Translations under genes and position numbers: made by a program
Part shown: piece after piece, positions 28,616 to 37,666 of the stretch
Layout: each line of letters opens with the position of its first letter
How positions within the stretch are numbered: the first letter of the stretch is position 1
Assembly: GCA_019136515.1 (NCBI GenBank)
Contig: JAGVUB010000112.1
Span: 62,001-126,000 of the forward strand
Length of the DNA: 64,000 nucleotides
Source of the DNA: Verrucomicrobiota bacterium
GTDB taxonomy: Bacteria; Verrucomicrobiota; Verrucomicrobiia; Opitutales; Opitutaceae
Direction: 5' to 3'
Notes under the pieces: generated by a model
What the model saw: only the letters and a program-made list of their open reading frames with translations
Database searches by the model: none
What the model was told of the DNA's origin: nothing

Positions 28616-31585
28616 ATGAACACGCGTCTCATCGCCTACCCCGCGATCGTTGTCTCCACACTCCTGCTCGTCGGCCTGTCCAGCTGCGACTTCCCTCGCA
28701 GCGCCCGCCTGCACACGATGAGCTTTCCCCGGCCCGGCGGCGATTTGCTGCTCAGCCCCGACGGCCGCCTGCTCGCCTCGGTCGAGGCCCCCGACAAGAC
28801 TACCGTGCTCCGTGTCGACTCAGCCCAGCCAACCACGGCCCTCACCGTCGACTATCCGGTGGCGCTGGCCACCGCCGATCATCCGGACACCCCAGCGCAG
28901 TTCAGCACGCACAGTGCGCACCTGCTTTTCCACAACGCGACCGGCTTCCGAGTCGTCGACCTCGCGACCCGGCAGACGGTCGATTTCCGGCTGCCACCGA
29001 GCCCGAAACTCGTCGAGCCTGCCCCCGACGCCGAACCCGTGTATCACGAGTCCTTCGCGCAGGACGCTCCGCTCCGCCCGATCACTGAGGATGGCGCGAA
29101 GCCCGAGGCCGAGGAGTACTTCCAGAATCCCCCCACCGAAGCCACCCCGATCGCCCGTGCCATGATCAGTTCGACGGCGCGTTATGTCGTGCTGCAGTTT
29201 GCCAACGACGAACGCGTCGCCCTCCTCGAGCGGACCGCCGACGGTTACGCTTTCCGTCGCTGGATCCCAGTCGGGAGCAAATCGCTGTGGCGATTCACCT
29301 TCGCGGGCGACGACTCGATGGCCGCATTCGTCACCGACCGCGGCATCAAGACCTGCCGACTCCCCTCCGGTCGGGTGCGCGAAACCTACGGAGGCGACTA
29401 CCAGATGCGCAAACTCACCAACGCCGTGTTAACGCCGCATCCGACCTCCGAGTACTTCGCCTGCGTCCCCGCCACCTCCGCTGGGAGCCTTGTCGCCATC
29501 AACCGTTTCAATGGGACAACCCAGGAATTCAGCCCCGACCACTACGGGAACTCGACCATCGTCGGCACCGCGCACCTCGCCGCGCCCAACGGGCCGCTCG
29601 TCTATCCCGAGGTCCAGGACGATCTGCTCGTCGCGAAACTCCTCTTTCAGTCGGGTTCCGACAGTCGGGTCGACCGCTTCGAGTTCGAACACGACAGCGC
29701 CCTCCGCAGCGGCGGACCGCGCTACTACCTCGGCTCGGGCCTGAGCCCCGAGGGGAGACTGCTGCGCCTGGCGACCCGCAATGCCACCAAGGACACCGTC
29801 ACCATCGACACCATCGACCTCGACATCGTGGGCGCACAGACGGAGGCCCAACGCGAAAGCTACAGCACTCGGTGGCAACTCGCGTTCACCGGTGGGGTCG
29901 TGCTCCTCTGCCTCGTGTTCGAAGGCACCCTCTTCCTCGGTCGACGCCGCGAAACGCTCCGTCTTCGCGCGATCGACGATCTCTTCGATGCGTGCACTAG
30001 CGGCAAAACCAAGGCCGTGCAGAAGCTCATCAAGGGGCGCGGCGCCAACACCCTCGTCCAAGCCCGTAACAGAAAGGGGGTCACGCCGCTGCTCGTCGCC
30101 GCCGGGCTGGGCCATACTGAGATCATCGAATCGCTTCTCGCCGCCGGCGCTGACCTCGAGGCCAGCGACCCAGCCAAGCAGGGCACGGCGCTCACCTATG
30201 CGTGCTGCGTTCCGAACAGGGATGAATCCGGCGCGCTCGTTCTCCTCGCCCACGGTGCCAGCGTGCGCGCTCGGACAAAGGACGGCGTGACGGCCGCCAA
30301 ACTCGCCGCCGAGCGAGGCATGACCAAGGTACTCGCCGCCATCGCCGCCAAGGACCCGGCCGCGCTCGCGCTCGCCAACGACGAGGGCGTAACCCCGGCC
30401 TACTCCGCCGCCGAGGGCAACCACGCCGACTGCCTCGAGTTCTGCGCCAAACACGCGCCCGCCTCCCTCGAGGTCTGCCGCAAGGAGGACCATGCCTCCC
30501 CGGCCTATGTCGCGGCGTTTCACGGACACGAGGCCGCGCTCGCCGTCATCGCCGCGGCCGCGCCGGCGGCCCTGCGCATCCCCGGCCCGCAGGACTACCT
30601 GCCCGCCACCATCGCGGCCCAGAAGGGCCACACCGCCTGCGTGCGCATCATCGCGCAGCACGCGCCGGAAACCTTCGCGATCACGGTCGATGGCGATAAG
30701 CGCATCACCCCGGCCTTTCTCGCCGCTCAGAACGGCCATCACGAGACGCTGGAGGCCATCGCGACCGTCGCCCCTGCCACCCTGGGCCAGCCGCGGGCGA
30801 ACGACTCGGTCACACCCGCCTATCAGGCCGCGTTCAAGGGCCACGCCCGCTGCCTCGAAAGCATCGCCCGCCATGCGCCCGAATCGCTGCTGGTGCGCAA
30901 CAACGAACAGCACCTGCCTGCGTTCGTCGCCGCGCAGAACGGCCATATCTCGTGCCTCGATGTACTCCAGAAGTTTGCCCCCGCCTCGCTGGCTGATCCG
31001 ACCGAGGGCAGCCCGGCCTTCATCGCGGCGCAACTAAACCAGCTCGCGGCGCTCCGCTACCTGCTCAAGGTCGTTCCGGAGAGCTTCGACGCGCTCTTTT
31101 CCGGCAACAATCCGGCGCACGTCGCCGCCGTTCAGGGACACGAGGAAGTCTATGCACTCCTGGCCGCCGAACGCCCCGCCCTCCTTGCCGTCGCCAACCC
31201 CGCCGGCAAGACCCCGGTGCAACTGCGCGACGAGGCGCTCGCCGAGCGCAAAGCCAAGGAGGAGCAGGAGGCGCAAGCTGCGCGCAGTGCCGCGAACCGG
31301 AGCGCCGGCGTCATCCTCTGGGGCATCGGCTTCAATGCCAACGCCGAGATGCTGCGCTCGGCAGTCATCACAGCCGCCCAAGGCAACATGGTGAAGATGA
31401 TCGTATTGCTCGGCCTGCCTGCGGAGACACTGAAGCTCGACGCCAATCCCTCCGAGGTCGAGGCGGCCCTGTACTACCTCACCGTCGCGCGGCTCAAGGG
31501 CTGGAAGCAGATCACGCCGAAGTTCCAGTTCCTCGGCCTGCCTGATGGCCGCAAGCTGCTGCTGGCCTACCCGCCGATCGGTTGA
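28616..31585 (+). CDS. membrane protein with N-terminal propeller-like domain and C-terminal ankyrin repeats
   Basis: A 989-residue protein. The N-terminus has a signal or lipobox (VGLSSC, Cys24), then about 380 residues with WD/beta-propeller character (LLLSPDGRLLASVEAP, YLGSGLSPEGRLLRLATRN). One membrane segment lies near residues 425-447 (LAFTGGVVLLCLVFEGTLFL), followed by basic RRR and about ten ankyrin repeats (GVTPLLVAAGLGHTEIIESL and later copies). A charged helix (EERKAKEEQ-like) and a C-terminal domain follow. By the positive-inside rule the ankyrin part should be cytoplasmic and the propeller part periplasmic. It is followed after 32 bases by a PEGA gene. Function unknown; a transmembrane scaffold is likely. 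Confidence 0.75.
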   Translation: MNTRLIAYPAIVVSTLLLVGLSSCDFPRSARLHTMSFPRPGGDLLLSPDGRLLASVEAPDKTTVLRVDSAQPTTALTVDYPVALATADHPDTPAQFSTHSAHLLFHNATGFRVVDLATRQTVDFRLPPSPKLVEPAPDAEPVYHESFAQDAPLRPITEDGAKPEAEEYFQNPPTEATPIARAMISSTARYVVLQFANDERVALLERTADGYAFRRWIPVGSKSLWRFTFAGDDSMAAFVTDRGIKTCRLPSGRVRETYGGDYQMRKLTNAVLTPHPTSEYFACVPATSAGSLVAINRFNGTTQEFSPDHYGNSTIVGTAHLAAPNGPLVYPEVQDDLLVAKLLFQSGSDSRVDRFEFEHDSALRSGGPRYYLGSGLSPEGRLLRLATRNATKDTVTIDTIDLDIVGAQTEAQRESYSTRWQLAFTGGVVLLCLVFEGTLFLGRRRETLRLRAIDDLFDACTSGKTKAVQKLIKGRGANTLVQARNRKGVTPLLVAAGLGHTEIIESLLAAGADLEASDPAKQGTALTYACCVPNRDESGALVLLAHGASVRARTKDGVTAAKLAAERGMTKVLAAIAAKDPAALALANDEGVTPAYSAAEGNHADCLEFCAKHAPASLEVCRKEDHASPAYVAAFHGHEAALAVIAAAAPAALRIPGPQDYLPATIAAQKGHTACVRIIAQHAPETFAITVDGDKRITPAFLAAQNGHHETLEAIATVAPATLGQPRANDSVTPAYQAAFKGHARCLESIARHAPESLLVRNNEQHLPAFVAAQNGHISCLDVLQKFAPASLADPTEGSPAFIAAQLNQLAALRYLLKVVPESFDALFSGNNPAHVAAVQGHEEVYALLAAERPALLAVANPAGKTPVQLRDEALAERKAKEEQEAQAARSAANRSAGVILWGIGFNANAEMLRSAVITAAQGNMVKMIVLLGLPAETLKLDANPSEVEAALYYLTVARLKGWKQITPKFQFLGLPDGRKLLLAYPPIG

Positions 31586-31617
31586 GCGCCCGTTGAAACC
31601 ACTATCCGGACACAATC

Positions 31618-32541
31618 ATGAGCGATTTCTCCTCCACCCTTCGATCGATCCTCCGCACTCCGGCCGCTACCGCCGCCGGGGTTACAGCGGCGGCCGCCGT
31701 GCTGCTCCTCGCCCTCTTCGTCGTGGTCGACCGCTCCGACGCCGCCCAGCAGGAACGCGATGCCGCCGCCCGTCTCACCGCCGCTACCGCCACCACCACC
31801 GAGGCGGAAGCACAAGCCCGCCAACTGCGCGAGGCGCAGGCGGCCGCGGCGTTGCAGCACGCCCGCACCCTCGCCGGCCGCGGCAGCCTCACCATCGAAA
31901 CCACCCCGGTCGGCGCCGAAATCTCCATCAATGACCGCCCATTCGGCTCCACTCCGTTCGAGGGGAAAGACCTCCCCCTCGGGAAATACGCCGTGAGGCT
32001 ACTCCGCTACGGTTACGCCCATGTCGACCGCGAGTTCGTGCTGCAGGACGGCGCGAAGATCGTGGAGACGATTCCGCTGGTCCGCGACACGGGGACTTTG
32101 GCCGTGGACACCGCCCCCAGCGGGCTGTCGGTGCGGCTGACCGCCGAATCCGATGAAGACGGCGTGGAGCCCATCGAAACCACGACGCCGTTCGAACGGT
32201 CCCTTCCGACCGGCAACTACCAACTCACAGTCCAACGGGAGGGCTTCGCCCCCGCCATCCGGGCGGTGGGGGTCAGCCGCGGAGACACGACGCGCCAGAC
32301 CGTGTCGTTGATGCCCGGAAAACTGGAGCTCGACAGCGTCCCGACCGGCGCCGCCGTATACCGCGCTGGCGAACACGTCGGCACCACGCCCTATCGCCTC
32401 GATGACCTGCGCGAGGAGGGGGGAATCTATTTCGAGATCAAGCTCGACGGCTATGAGGACTCGAGCAGCTACGTGAACATCCACTACGGCGAGGTGACCC
32501 GGGAAACGGTCACCCTCGCGAAGCGCACCCCGGCCGAGTGA
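31618..32541 (+). CDS. PEGA-domain membrane protein
   Basis: A 307-residue protein. One membrane segment (residues about 16-37) is followed by a coiled coil (residues 43-85, ERDAAARLTAATATTTEAEA). Three PEGA domains come next (GSLTIETTPVGAEISINDRP, GTLAVDTAPSGLSVRL, GKLELDSVPTGAAVYRAGEH). PEGA domains occur on surface or S-layer-associated proteins and bind partners through beta sandwiches. Its closeness to the ankyrin protein (32 bases) implies one operon and perhaps one envelope complex. Confidence 0.75.
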   Translation: MSDFSSTLRSILRTPAATAAGVTAAAAVLLLALFVVVDRSDAAQQERDAAARLTAATATTTEAEAQARQLREAQAAAALQHARTLAGRGSLTIETTPVGAEISINDRPFGSTPFEGKDLPLGKYAVRLLRYGYAHVDREFVLQDGAKIVETIPLVRDTGTLAVDTAPSGLSVRLTAESDEDGVEPIETTTPFERSLPTGNYQLTVQREGFAPAIRAVGVSRGDTTRQTVSLMPGKLELDSVPTGAAVYRAGEHVGTTPYRLDDLREEGGIYFEIKLDGYEDSSSYVNIHYGEVTRETVTLAKRTPAE

Positions 32542-32637
32542 GCAGCGGCAGCGCCGCGGTGTTCCCGTCCATTCGAGGTCGGCGGATCGCGCCGGCCGAT
32601 CGCGGGCGCGCGACAGGCCGAGCCCGGACACGGGCTT

Positions 32638-33582
32638 CTACCACACCCGCGCCGCGACTCTCGCCTCGAAAACGGCCTCGACGGTGTCCGGCAGATCCGG
32701 GAACAGATCCAGTTCCGTAAGTTCCTCGATGCGGTCGATGCTGACGAGATAGCGCGAGAGCGGTGCATCGGCCGGAGCGTCCTGCGGAATCACGAAAGCC
32801 TGGGTACGCACCCGGCCTTCGTGCTCGTCGAGCATCACCATCCAGCACGCCTCGGGCACCGCCACACCGCCACGGAGCCGCTGCGGGCGTTTGCCGAAGA
32901 CCGGGCCAGCCATTACCCACACCTCTCGGAAACGGGCCGCGTAGCTGGTGGCCGCGCGCAGTTCGAGGTCCTTCCAGAGACCGGCATTGAGCGCGTGCCT
33001 CTGCGGCACGATGTTGGACATCAGGAAAGTCTCCTCCTGCCCGCCGGGTCCGAAACGCGTCGCGATGGCGTAGTTCGGTGCGAGATGGCCGCGATCGTAG
33101 CCGCTCCCCGAATAGGCGGAGGGTTCGACCCGGGCAACGGTGCGGAGATCGACGGAGAATCTGTCCGGCCGTGGTGGCGGCTCGGGGATGCGCGGCAAAT
33201 CCCACACCCGGTACGCCGCCCACAGCGGATTGCGCAGTGTATCGCTGTAGCCGACCACATAGCCGCTGTTGGCCAGCACGCGCAACGGCAGGTTCGCCCG
33301 CGCACCACCGGCGTAGAGCGCGGCGTGGCCCCCTGCGCCTCGCGGCGGCACGGCGACGAACTGGTCGCTGTAGTAGAGCGTCCAGATGTCGCGCACGACA
33401 TCGAGGAGCTCGATGCGCTTGTTCCGCGCGAGGTAGTTCTCCACCAGCATCCGCACCTCCGCCTGCCGCGAGGCCGGTTGGGCGACATACCAGCCGCCAA
33501 GGGCCAGAAGCAGGGCGAGGTTGAACCAGAGAACCAGCTTGAGCGGGCGGGAGCGCGGACGCGCAGAGCGGCGGGCGGACAT
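32638..33582 (-). CDS. DNA/RNA non-specific endonuclease (NUC1-type)
   Basis: A 314-residue protein with an N-terminal membrane anchor or uncleaved signal (residues about 14-33, LKLVLWFNLALLLALGGW). The beta-beta-alpha-metal nuclease domain has the active site YDRGHLAPNYA with the catalytic His, and the later Asn in MSNIVPQRHALNAGLW. Family members degrade DNA and RNA outside the cytoplasm, for nutrient recovery or defence. The upstream extension to 33702 lacks homology, so I use the ATG at 33582. It lies 32 bases after the pRiA4b-like gene on the same strand. Confidence 0.78.
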   Translation of the reverse strand: MSARRSARPRSRPLKLVLWFNLALLLALGGWYVAQPASRQAEVRMLVENYLARNKRIELLDVVRDIWTLYYSDQFVAVPPRGAGGHAALYAGGARANLPLRVLANSGYVVGYSDTLRNPLWAAYRVWDLPRIPEPPPRPDRFSVDLRTVARVEPSAYSGSGYDRGHLAPNYAIATRFGPGGQEETFLMSNIVPQRHALNAGLWKDLELRAATSYAARFREVWVMAGPVFGKRPQRLRGGVAVPEACWMVMLDEHEGRVRTQAFVIPQDAPADAPLSRYLVSIDRIEELTELDLFPDLPDTVEAVFEARVAARVW

Positions 33583-33614
33583 CGGGTCGGGGTGCCTCTC
33601 AATTCGACGGCGGC

Positions 33615-34214
33615 CTATTTCGGCAGCTTCGCCAATGCCTTGTTGAGCTTCGGCAAGTCGAGCGCAAGCGGATCGTAACCCTCGCCCAACCACTCGAGCC
33701 ACTCCTTGGAGAGCGGCTCGTCGGGATGCTTGAGCGAATAGAGCACCTCCTTGTAGCCGGCAGGCCCGCCACAGTCCTCCGGCGGGCCGTTGAGGCGACC
33801 GTCGGTGAGATGCGGGTACTTGACGCCGGCCTGCGCCAGCTCAGCGCGCTCGACGCGGACCTCGATCTGCCAGCCGTCGCCGAATGCGTACTCGTAGAGG
33901 AAGGTCTCCTTCGGCGCGATCTCCAGGTCGGCGAGCGAAAAGTCGCGATCATCCTCGACCAAGGTCTCGTTGTCGCGGCGCACGGGGTTGCCGTAGCCGA
34001 TGTCGTTCACTGTGAAACGATGGAGTTGGTAGTCGAACCAGCCGAAGGCCACCTGGATCGCATCATGCAGGCGGGCCAGCCACATCGACTCGCGCACGAC
34101 CATCCGCCGCCAGATTCGCGGCTCCACATCGCGCAGGGCGAGGTGCAGGTGCAGCATACGCTCGGGCTGCTGCTTCTTGCGGCGGGCGGCTTTGGCCTCG
34201 CTGAAGGAAATCAT
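33615..34214 (-). CDS. plasmid pRiA4b ORF-3 family protein
   Basis: A 199-residue protein of the pRiA4b ORF-3-like family. The typical pattern is RMLHLHLALRDVEPRIWRRM, LHDAIQVAFGWFDYQLHRF, FLYEYAFGDGWQIEV, and a C-terminal GPPEDCGGPAGYKEVL. The biochemical role of the family is unknown and members are often on mobile or plasmid DNA. Here a chromosomal setting with matched codon use is seen. I use the ATG at 34214, the usual family start. Confidence 0.78.
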   Translation of the reverse strand: MISFSEAKAARRKKQQPERMLHLHLALRDVEPRIWRRMVVRESMWLARLHDAIQVAFGWFDYQLHRFTVNDIGYGNPVRRDNETLVEDDRDFSLADLEIAPKETFLYEYAFGDGWQIEVRVERAELAQAGVKYPHLTDGRLNGPPEDCGGPAGYKEVLYSLKHPDEPLSKEWLEWLGEGYDPLALDLPKLNKALAKLPK

Positions 34215-34344
34215 GGCCGGATTGAGAGCGCCGCACCGCAGCCACGCAAGCACCGGAAGCCGGCGCCCGTAGCCACACGCTCTGATGATTTCATTCCCGC
34301 AATTCGGTTGCGGCGCGCGATCGCCGATCCCGGAAAACACGGAG

Positions 34345-34371
34345 GCCGCCGCGCCCTAGGGGCGCTGGCGG
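34345..34371 (-). terminator. weak hairpin, possible kamA terminator
   Basis: GCCGCC-GCGCCC and GGGCGC-T-GGCGGC form an imperfect GC-rich stem. On the minus strand it is followed by CTCCGTGTTTTCC, a poor T tract. It lies about 130 bases past the kamA stop. Confidence 0.3.
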
Positions 34372-34498
34372 CCCGTGCAAACCCTAAACACAAACAAACT
34401 GCGAGAACTACAGCCGGTGTTATCGGCGCATCGCCAAATCACTTGAGCGAAAAATCGAAAAAGTTTCCGTCTCGCGCAACCTGCGCCGCGCCGAACGC

Positions 34499-35698
34499 TC
34501 AACTTTCACAACCACAACGCCTTCCGAGCACCGGCGACGCAGCCTTCTCCGGCACCACGACCGGCTTGCTGCGCAGCGGATAGGTGAATCGTTTGCCCTC
34601 GTAGTTTCGAATGACGACCTCGTCGTCGGTCATCTTCTCGATGTAGTCGGGGTTGATCGGCACCTTTCCGCCACCACCGGGCGCATCGATCACGTACTGC
34701 GGCACCGCGTAGCCCGTGGTATGGCCTCGCAGCGCGCGGATGATCTCGAGCCCCTTGCGCACATCGACGCGGAAGTGCGCGCTGCCGGTAATCAAGTCGC
34801 ACTGGTAAAGATAGTACGGCCGCACCCGCATCCGCAGCAACCGGTGCACGAGCGCCTTCATCACCTCGGCATCGTCGTTCACGCCGCGCAGCAGCACCGA
34901 TTGGTTGCCCAGCGGCACCCCGGCGAAGCTCAACCGCTCGCAGGCGTCGCGGAGCTCCGCGGTGCACTCCTTCGGATGGTTGACGTGGATGCTCATCCAG
35001 ATTGGCCCGTGTTTGCGCAGTACGTCGCAGAGCTCCGGGGTGATCCGTTGCGGCAGGAAAACCGGGATACGCGAGCCGATGCGGATGAACTCCACATGCT
35101 TGATCGCGCGCAAACGCCCGAGGATGTGGTCGAGCTTCCGGTCGGAGAGCAGCAGCGGATCGCCGCCGCTCAACAGCACATCGCGCACCTCGGGATGCTC
35201 CTCGATGTAGCGCAGGCCGCGCTCGTACTCCGGGTGGAAGTTGTAGTCCTGCGCGTTGCTGACCAACCGGCTGCGCGTGCAGTAGCGGCAGTAGGAGGCG
35301 CAGCGGTCGGTAATCAGGAAGAGCACCCGGTCGGGATAGCGATGCACGAGGCCCGGGACCGGCATCGTGTGCTCCTCGCCCACCGGATCGAGCAACTCCT
35401 CGGTAGCCACCACTGATTCGCCGGAGCGCGGAATGAGCTGTTTGCGCACCGGACAATCGGGATCGTTGCGGTCGATCAGGTTGAAGAAGTAGGGAGTGAT
35501 CGCCATCGCGAGCTTGTGCGAAGCGTACTCGCAGCCGGCGCGCTCGTCCGGCGTGAGCTCCATCAGTCGCTCCAAGTCGGCCAGCGTGGTCACGCGGTTC
35601 TTGAGCTGCCATGCCCAGTCGTTCCACTGCTCGGCCGGCACATGACTCCAGAGGCCCTGGCCCGAGGTCCATTGGTCGCGGTTTTCGGTGAAGGGCAT
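34499..35698 (-). CDS. kamA: KamA-family radical SAM enzyme (lysine 2,3-aminomutase)
   Basis: A 399-residue radical SAM and PLP enzyme. The 4Fe-4S motif is CASYCRYCTR (CxxxCxxC), with GGDPLLLS for SAM contact and the C-terminal PYYLYQCDLITGSAHFR typical of lysine 2,3-aminomutase. The reaction turns L-lysine into beta-lysine. EpmB, which modifies elongation factor P, is a shorter relative and no efp gene is near; the 399-residue length favours KamA. It stands alone between intergenic regions. I use the ATG at 35698, where the family N-terminus begins. Confidence 0.82.
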   Translation of the reverse strand: MPFTENRDQWTSGQGLWSHVPAEQWNDWAWQLKNRVTTLADLERLMELTPDERAGCEYASHKLAMAITPYFFNLIDRNDPDCPVRKQLIPRSGESVVATEELLDPVGEEHTMPVPGLVHRYPDRVLFLITDRCASYCRYCTRSRLVSNAQDYNFHPEYERGLRYIEEHPEVRDVLLSGGDPLLLSDRKLDHILGRLRAIKHVEFIRIGSRIPVFLPQRITPELCDVLRKHGPIWMSIHVNHPKECTAELRDACERLSFAGVPLGNQSVLLRGVNDDAEVMKALVHRLLRMRVRPYYLYQCDLITGSAHFRVDVRKGLEIIRALRGHTTGYAVPQYVIDAPGGGGKVPINPDYIEKMTDDEVVIRNYEGKRFTYPLRSKPVVVPEKAASPVLGRRCGCES

Positions 35699-35778
35699 GA
35701 GAGTGGCGCGGACGTTAGGACCGCGCTCCGACCTGTCAAACGGCCGCTCGGGGATCGCGCATCCGCAGCCCGCAGTCC

Positions 35779-35805
35779 TCAAGTTTCCCGAGCGTTTGCC
35801 GATTA
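35779..35805 (+). promoter_or_regulatory. sigma-28 (FliA)-type promoter of the porin-chemoreceptor operon
   Basis: TCAA (35779-35782), exactly 15 bases, then GCCGATTA (35798-35805). The -10 matches the FliA consensus GCCGATAA in 7 of 8 bases and the -35 in 3 of 4. The start codon is 98 bases further on. Confidence 0.65.
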
Positions 35806-35903
35806 CGCGGTGACAACGTTTTGCCAAAGACGTTCGAGGCTGGCGGTCCAGTGGGTGAAGCAAGGCCCCGTGTCCCCGAATGCATGGCCATCGATCTCGC
35901 ACC

Positions 35904-37199
35904 ATGAACATCCCATCGTCACGTCGTCTTCTCGCACTGCTGGGCCTCATGCCGGCCCTGTCTTCGACCGAGCTCCACGCCATCAACGCCGGAGGCATCG
36001 ACATCCATGGCTCCGTCTCCGTGACCGCCAGCTACTCCGACACCTACAACTACCTTGGCGACACCCGCGATGCCATCGACCTCAACCTCGTCGATGTCGT
36101 CCTTAACGGCAGCCATCGCTTCGAGAGCGGCCTGCGGGCCGGCGCCCAGCTCTACGGCTACACCATCGGTGACTACAGCGACATCACCCTTGACTGGGCA
36201 AACCTCGACTACTCGTTCAACGAGTACTTCGGCGTGCGTCTCGGCCGCAACAAGATCCCCCTCGGTCTCTACAACGACTCGCAGGATCTCGACGCCATCC
36301 GCACCTTCGCGTCGCTCCCCTACCCGGTTTACCCCAAGCCCTATCGCGCCGTCACCGCCTCGATGGACGGCCTGAGCCTCTACGGCACAGTCGGCATCAG
36401 CAAGGCCGGCTCGCTCGACTACCAGCTCTACGGCGGGTGGAAGGAGTCGATCGATGGAGACAATCCCTTCATCGGTGGCATCAACAACCTCGCGCGCTAC
36501 GACAAGTGCGAGTTCAAACGCGGCGTCTTCGGCACGTCCCTGTTCTGGAACACCCCGCTCGAAGGCCTGCGCCTCGGCTACTCCTACCTTGAGACGCCGA
36601 AGAATGTCCTCAACGGCACGATCAGCGTGATCGACGATATGCGTGGCAGCTACCTCGCACTCGCCCGCCAAGTCGATGGGGCCTTCGGTGCGGGGACGTG
36701 GGACCACTCCGGTCTTTTTGCCGGTACCATCGTCACCAGCCGCACCCGCGCCCGCATCAACGTGCTCTCCGCCGAGTACACTCGCGACAAGTGGCTCTTC
36801 GCCGCCGAGTACAAGCGCCGCGACGAGACCGAGGGTGAAATCTACACCCCAGCCATCGCCGCCCTCGGGCTGCCGAGCACCAATCGTTTCGCGAACCATC
36901 TCGAGCAGTACTACGCCATGGTGACCTACCAGGCCACCGACCAAATCGGCCTCGGCGCCTACTACGCCCACGAGAACACCATGCGCAAAGGCTCCAGCGG
37001 CCCGAGCGACCCCTTGACCAAGACCAAGGACTGGGCGGCCGCCGTCAGCTACGCGATCAACGACAACTGGATCCTCAAGCTCGAAGGACACCTCATCGAC
37101 GGACGCTCGCTCGTCTACTCCGGCGGCGACGACAACCGCACCAGCGGCACCGATGCGACTTGGGCCTACCTCGTCGCCAAGGCCACCTTCAGCTTCTGA
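35904..37199 (+). CDS. outer-membrane porin-like protein
   Basis: A 431-residue protein with a signal peptide (about residues 1-27, ending STELHA) followed by alternating beta-strand sequence: GGIDIHGSVSVTASYSDTYN, LRAGAQLYGYTIGDYSDITL, FAAEYKRRDE, and a C-terminus ending in Phe (VAKATFSF) as needed for Bam-mediated insertion. This fits a 16-18-stranded porin. It is the first gene of an operon with a PstS-like binding protein (16-base gap) and a chemoreceptor (28-base gap), behind a sigma-28-type promoter. The solute is unknown. I use the ATG at 35904 because it gives a normal signal peptide. Confidence 0.8.
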   Translation: MNIPSSRRLLALLGLMPALSSTELHAINAGGIDIHGSVSVTASYSDTYNYLGDTRDAIDLNLVDVVLNGSHRFESGLRAGAQLYGYTIGDYSDITLDWANLDYSFNEYFGVRLGRNKIPLGLYNDSQDLDAIRTFASLPYPVYPKPYRAVTASMDGLSLYGTVGISKAGSLDYQLYGGWKESIDGDNPFIGGINNLARYDKCEFKRGVFGTSLFWNTPLEGLRLGYSYLETPKNVLNGTISVIDDMRGSYLALARQVDGAFGAGTWDHSGLFAGTIVTSRTRARINVLSAEYTRDKWLFAAEYKRRDETEGEIYTPAIAALGLPSTNRFANHLEQYYAMVTYQATDQIGLGAYYAHENTMRKGSSGPSDPLTKTKDWAAAVSYAINDNWILKLEGHLIDGRSLVYSGGDDNRTSGTDATWAYLVAKATFSF

Positions 37200-37215
37200 C
37201 CGCCCGAGGCTCCCC

Positions 37216-37638
37216 ATGAAAACCGCATTCCATCTCCTCCTCGCAGCCATCCTCCTCGTCGGCTCCGTCAGCCTCGCCTCCGCCGCCGGCGGCGTCTTCA
37301 TCACGAATCCAACAGGGCCCGACTCGCTGACCAAGGCGGACATCAAGAACATCCTCCTCGGCAACAAGACCAAGTGGGATTCCGGCGGCCTCGTGAAGCT
37401 CGCCGTGCTCAGCCAAGGGCCCGTGCACGAGTCCATAGTACAAGAATACACCGCACGCTCCGCCGACCAGTTCGACAAGTACTGGAAGAAGCAGGTCTTC
37501 ACCGGCAAGGGCAGCTCCCCCGACTCATTCAAGACCGATGCCGAACTGGTCGCTTTTGTCGCGAAGACACCCGGCGCCTTTGGCTACATCGCCGGCGACG
37601 CCAAGCCCGACGGCGTGAAGGTCATCAGCGTGCAGTAG
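37216..37638 (+). CDS. small PstS-like periplasmic substrate-binding protein
   Basis: A 140-residue secreted protein (signal peptide about residues 1-24, [12 protein letters not shown]). The mature part resembles the PBP-like domain of phosphate-binding Pst[36 protein letters not shown], and DGVKVISVQ at the end. At about 115 mature residues it is far shorter than PstS (about 300), so it is one lobe only and no ABC transporter genes adjoin. Sitting between porin and chemoreceptor, it may present a bound ligand to the receptor. A decayed copy lies at 39371-39592. Confidence 0.75.
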   Translation: MKTAFHLLLAAILLVGSVSLASAAGGVFITNPTGPDSLTKADIKNILLGNKTKWDSGGLVKLAVLSQGPVHESIVQEYTARSADQFDKYWKKQVFTGKGSSPDSFKTDAELVAFVAKTPGAFGYIAGDAKPDGVKVISVQ

Positions 37639-37666
37639 CCCGCCCTTCCCACAGCTCGCGCCCATC

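Noticed and set aside
29429-31033. 534-codon minus-strand frame opposite the ankyrin protein
   Set aside because: Gly/Arg-rich shadow, and the plus strand carries clear ankyrin repeats.
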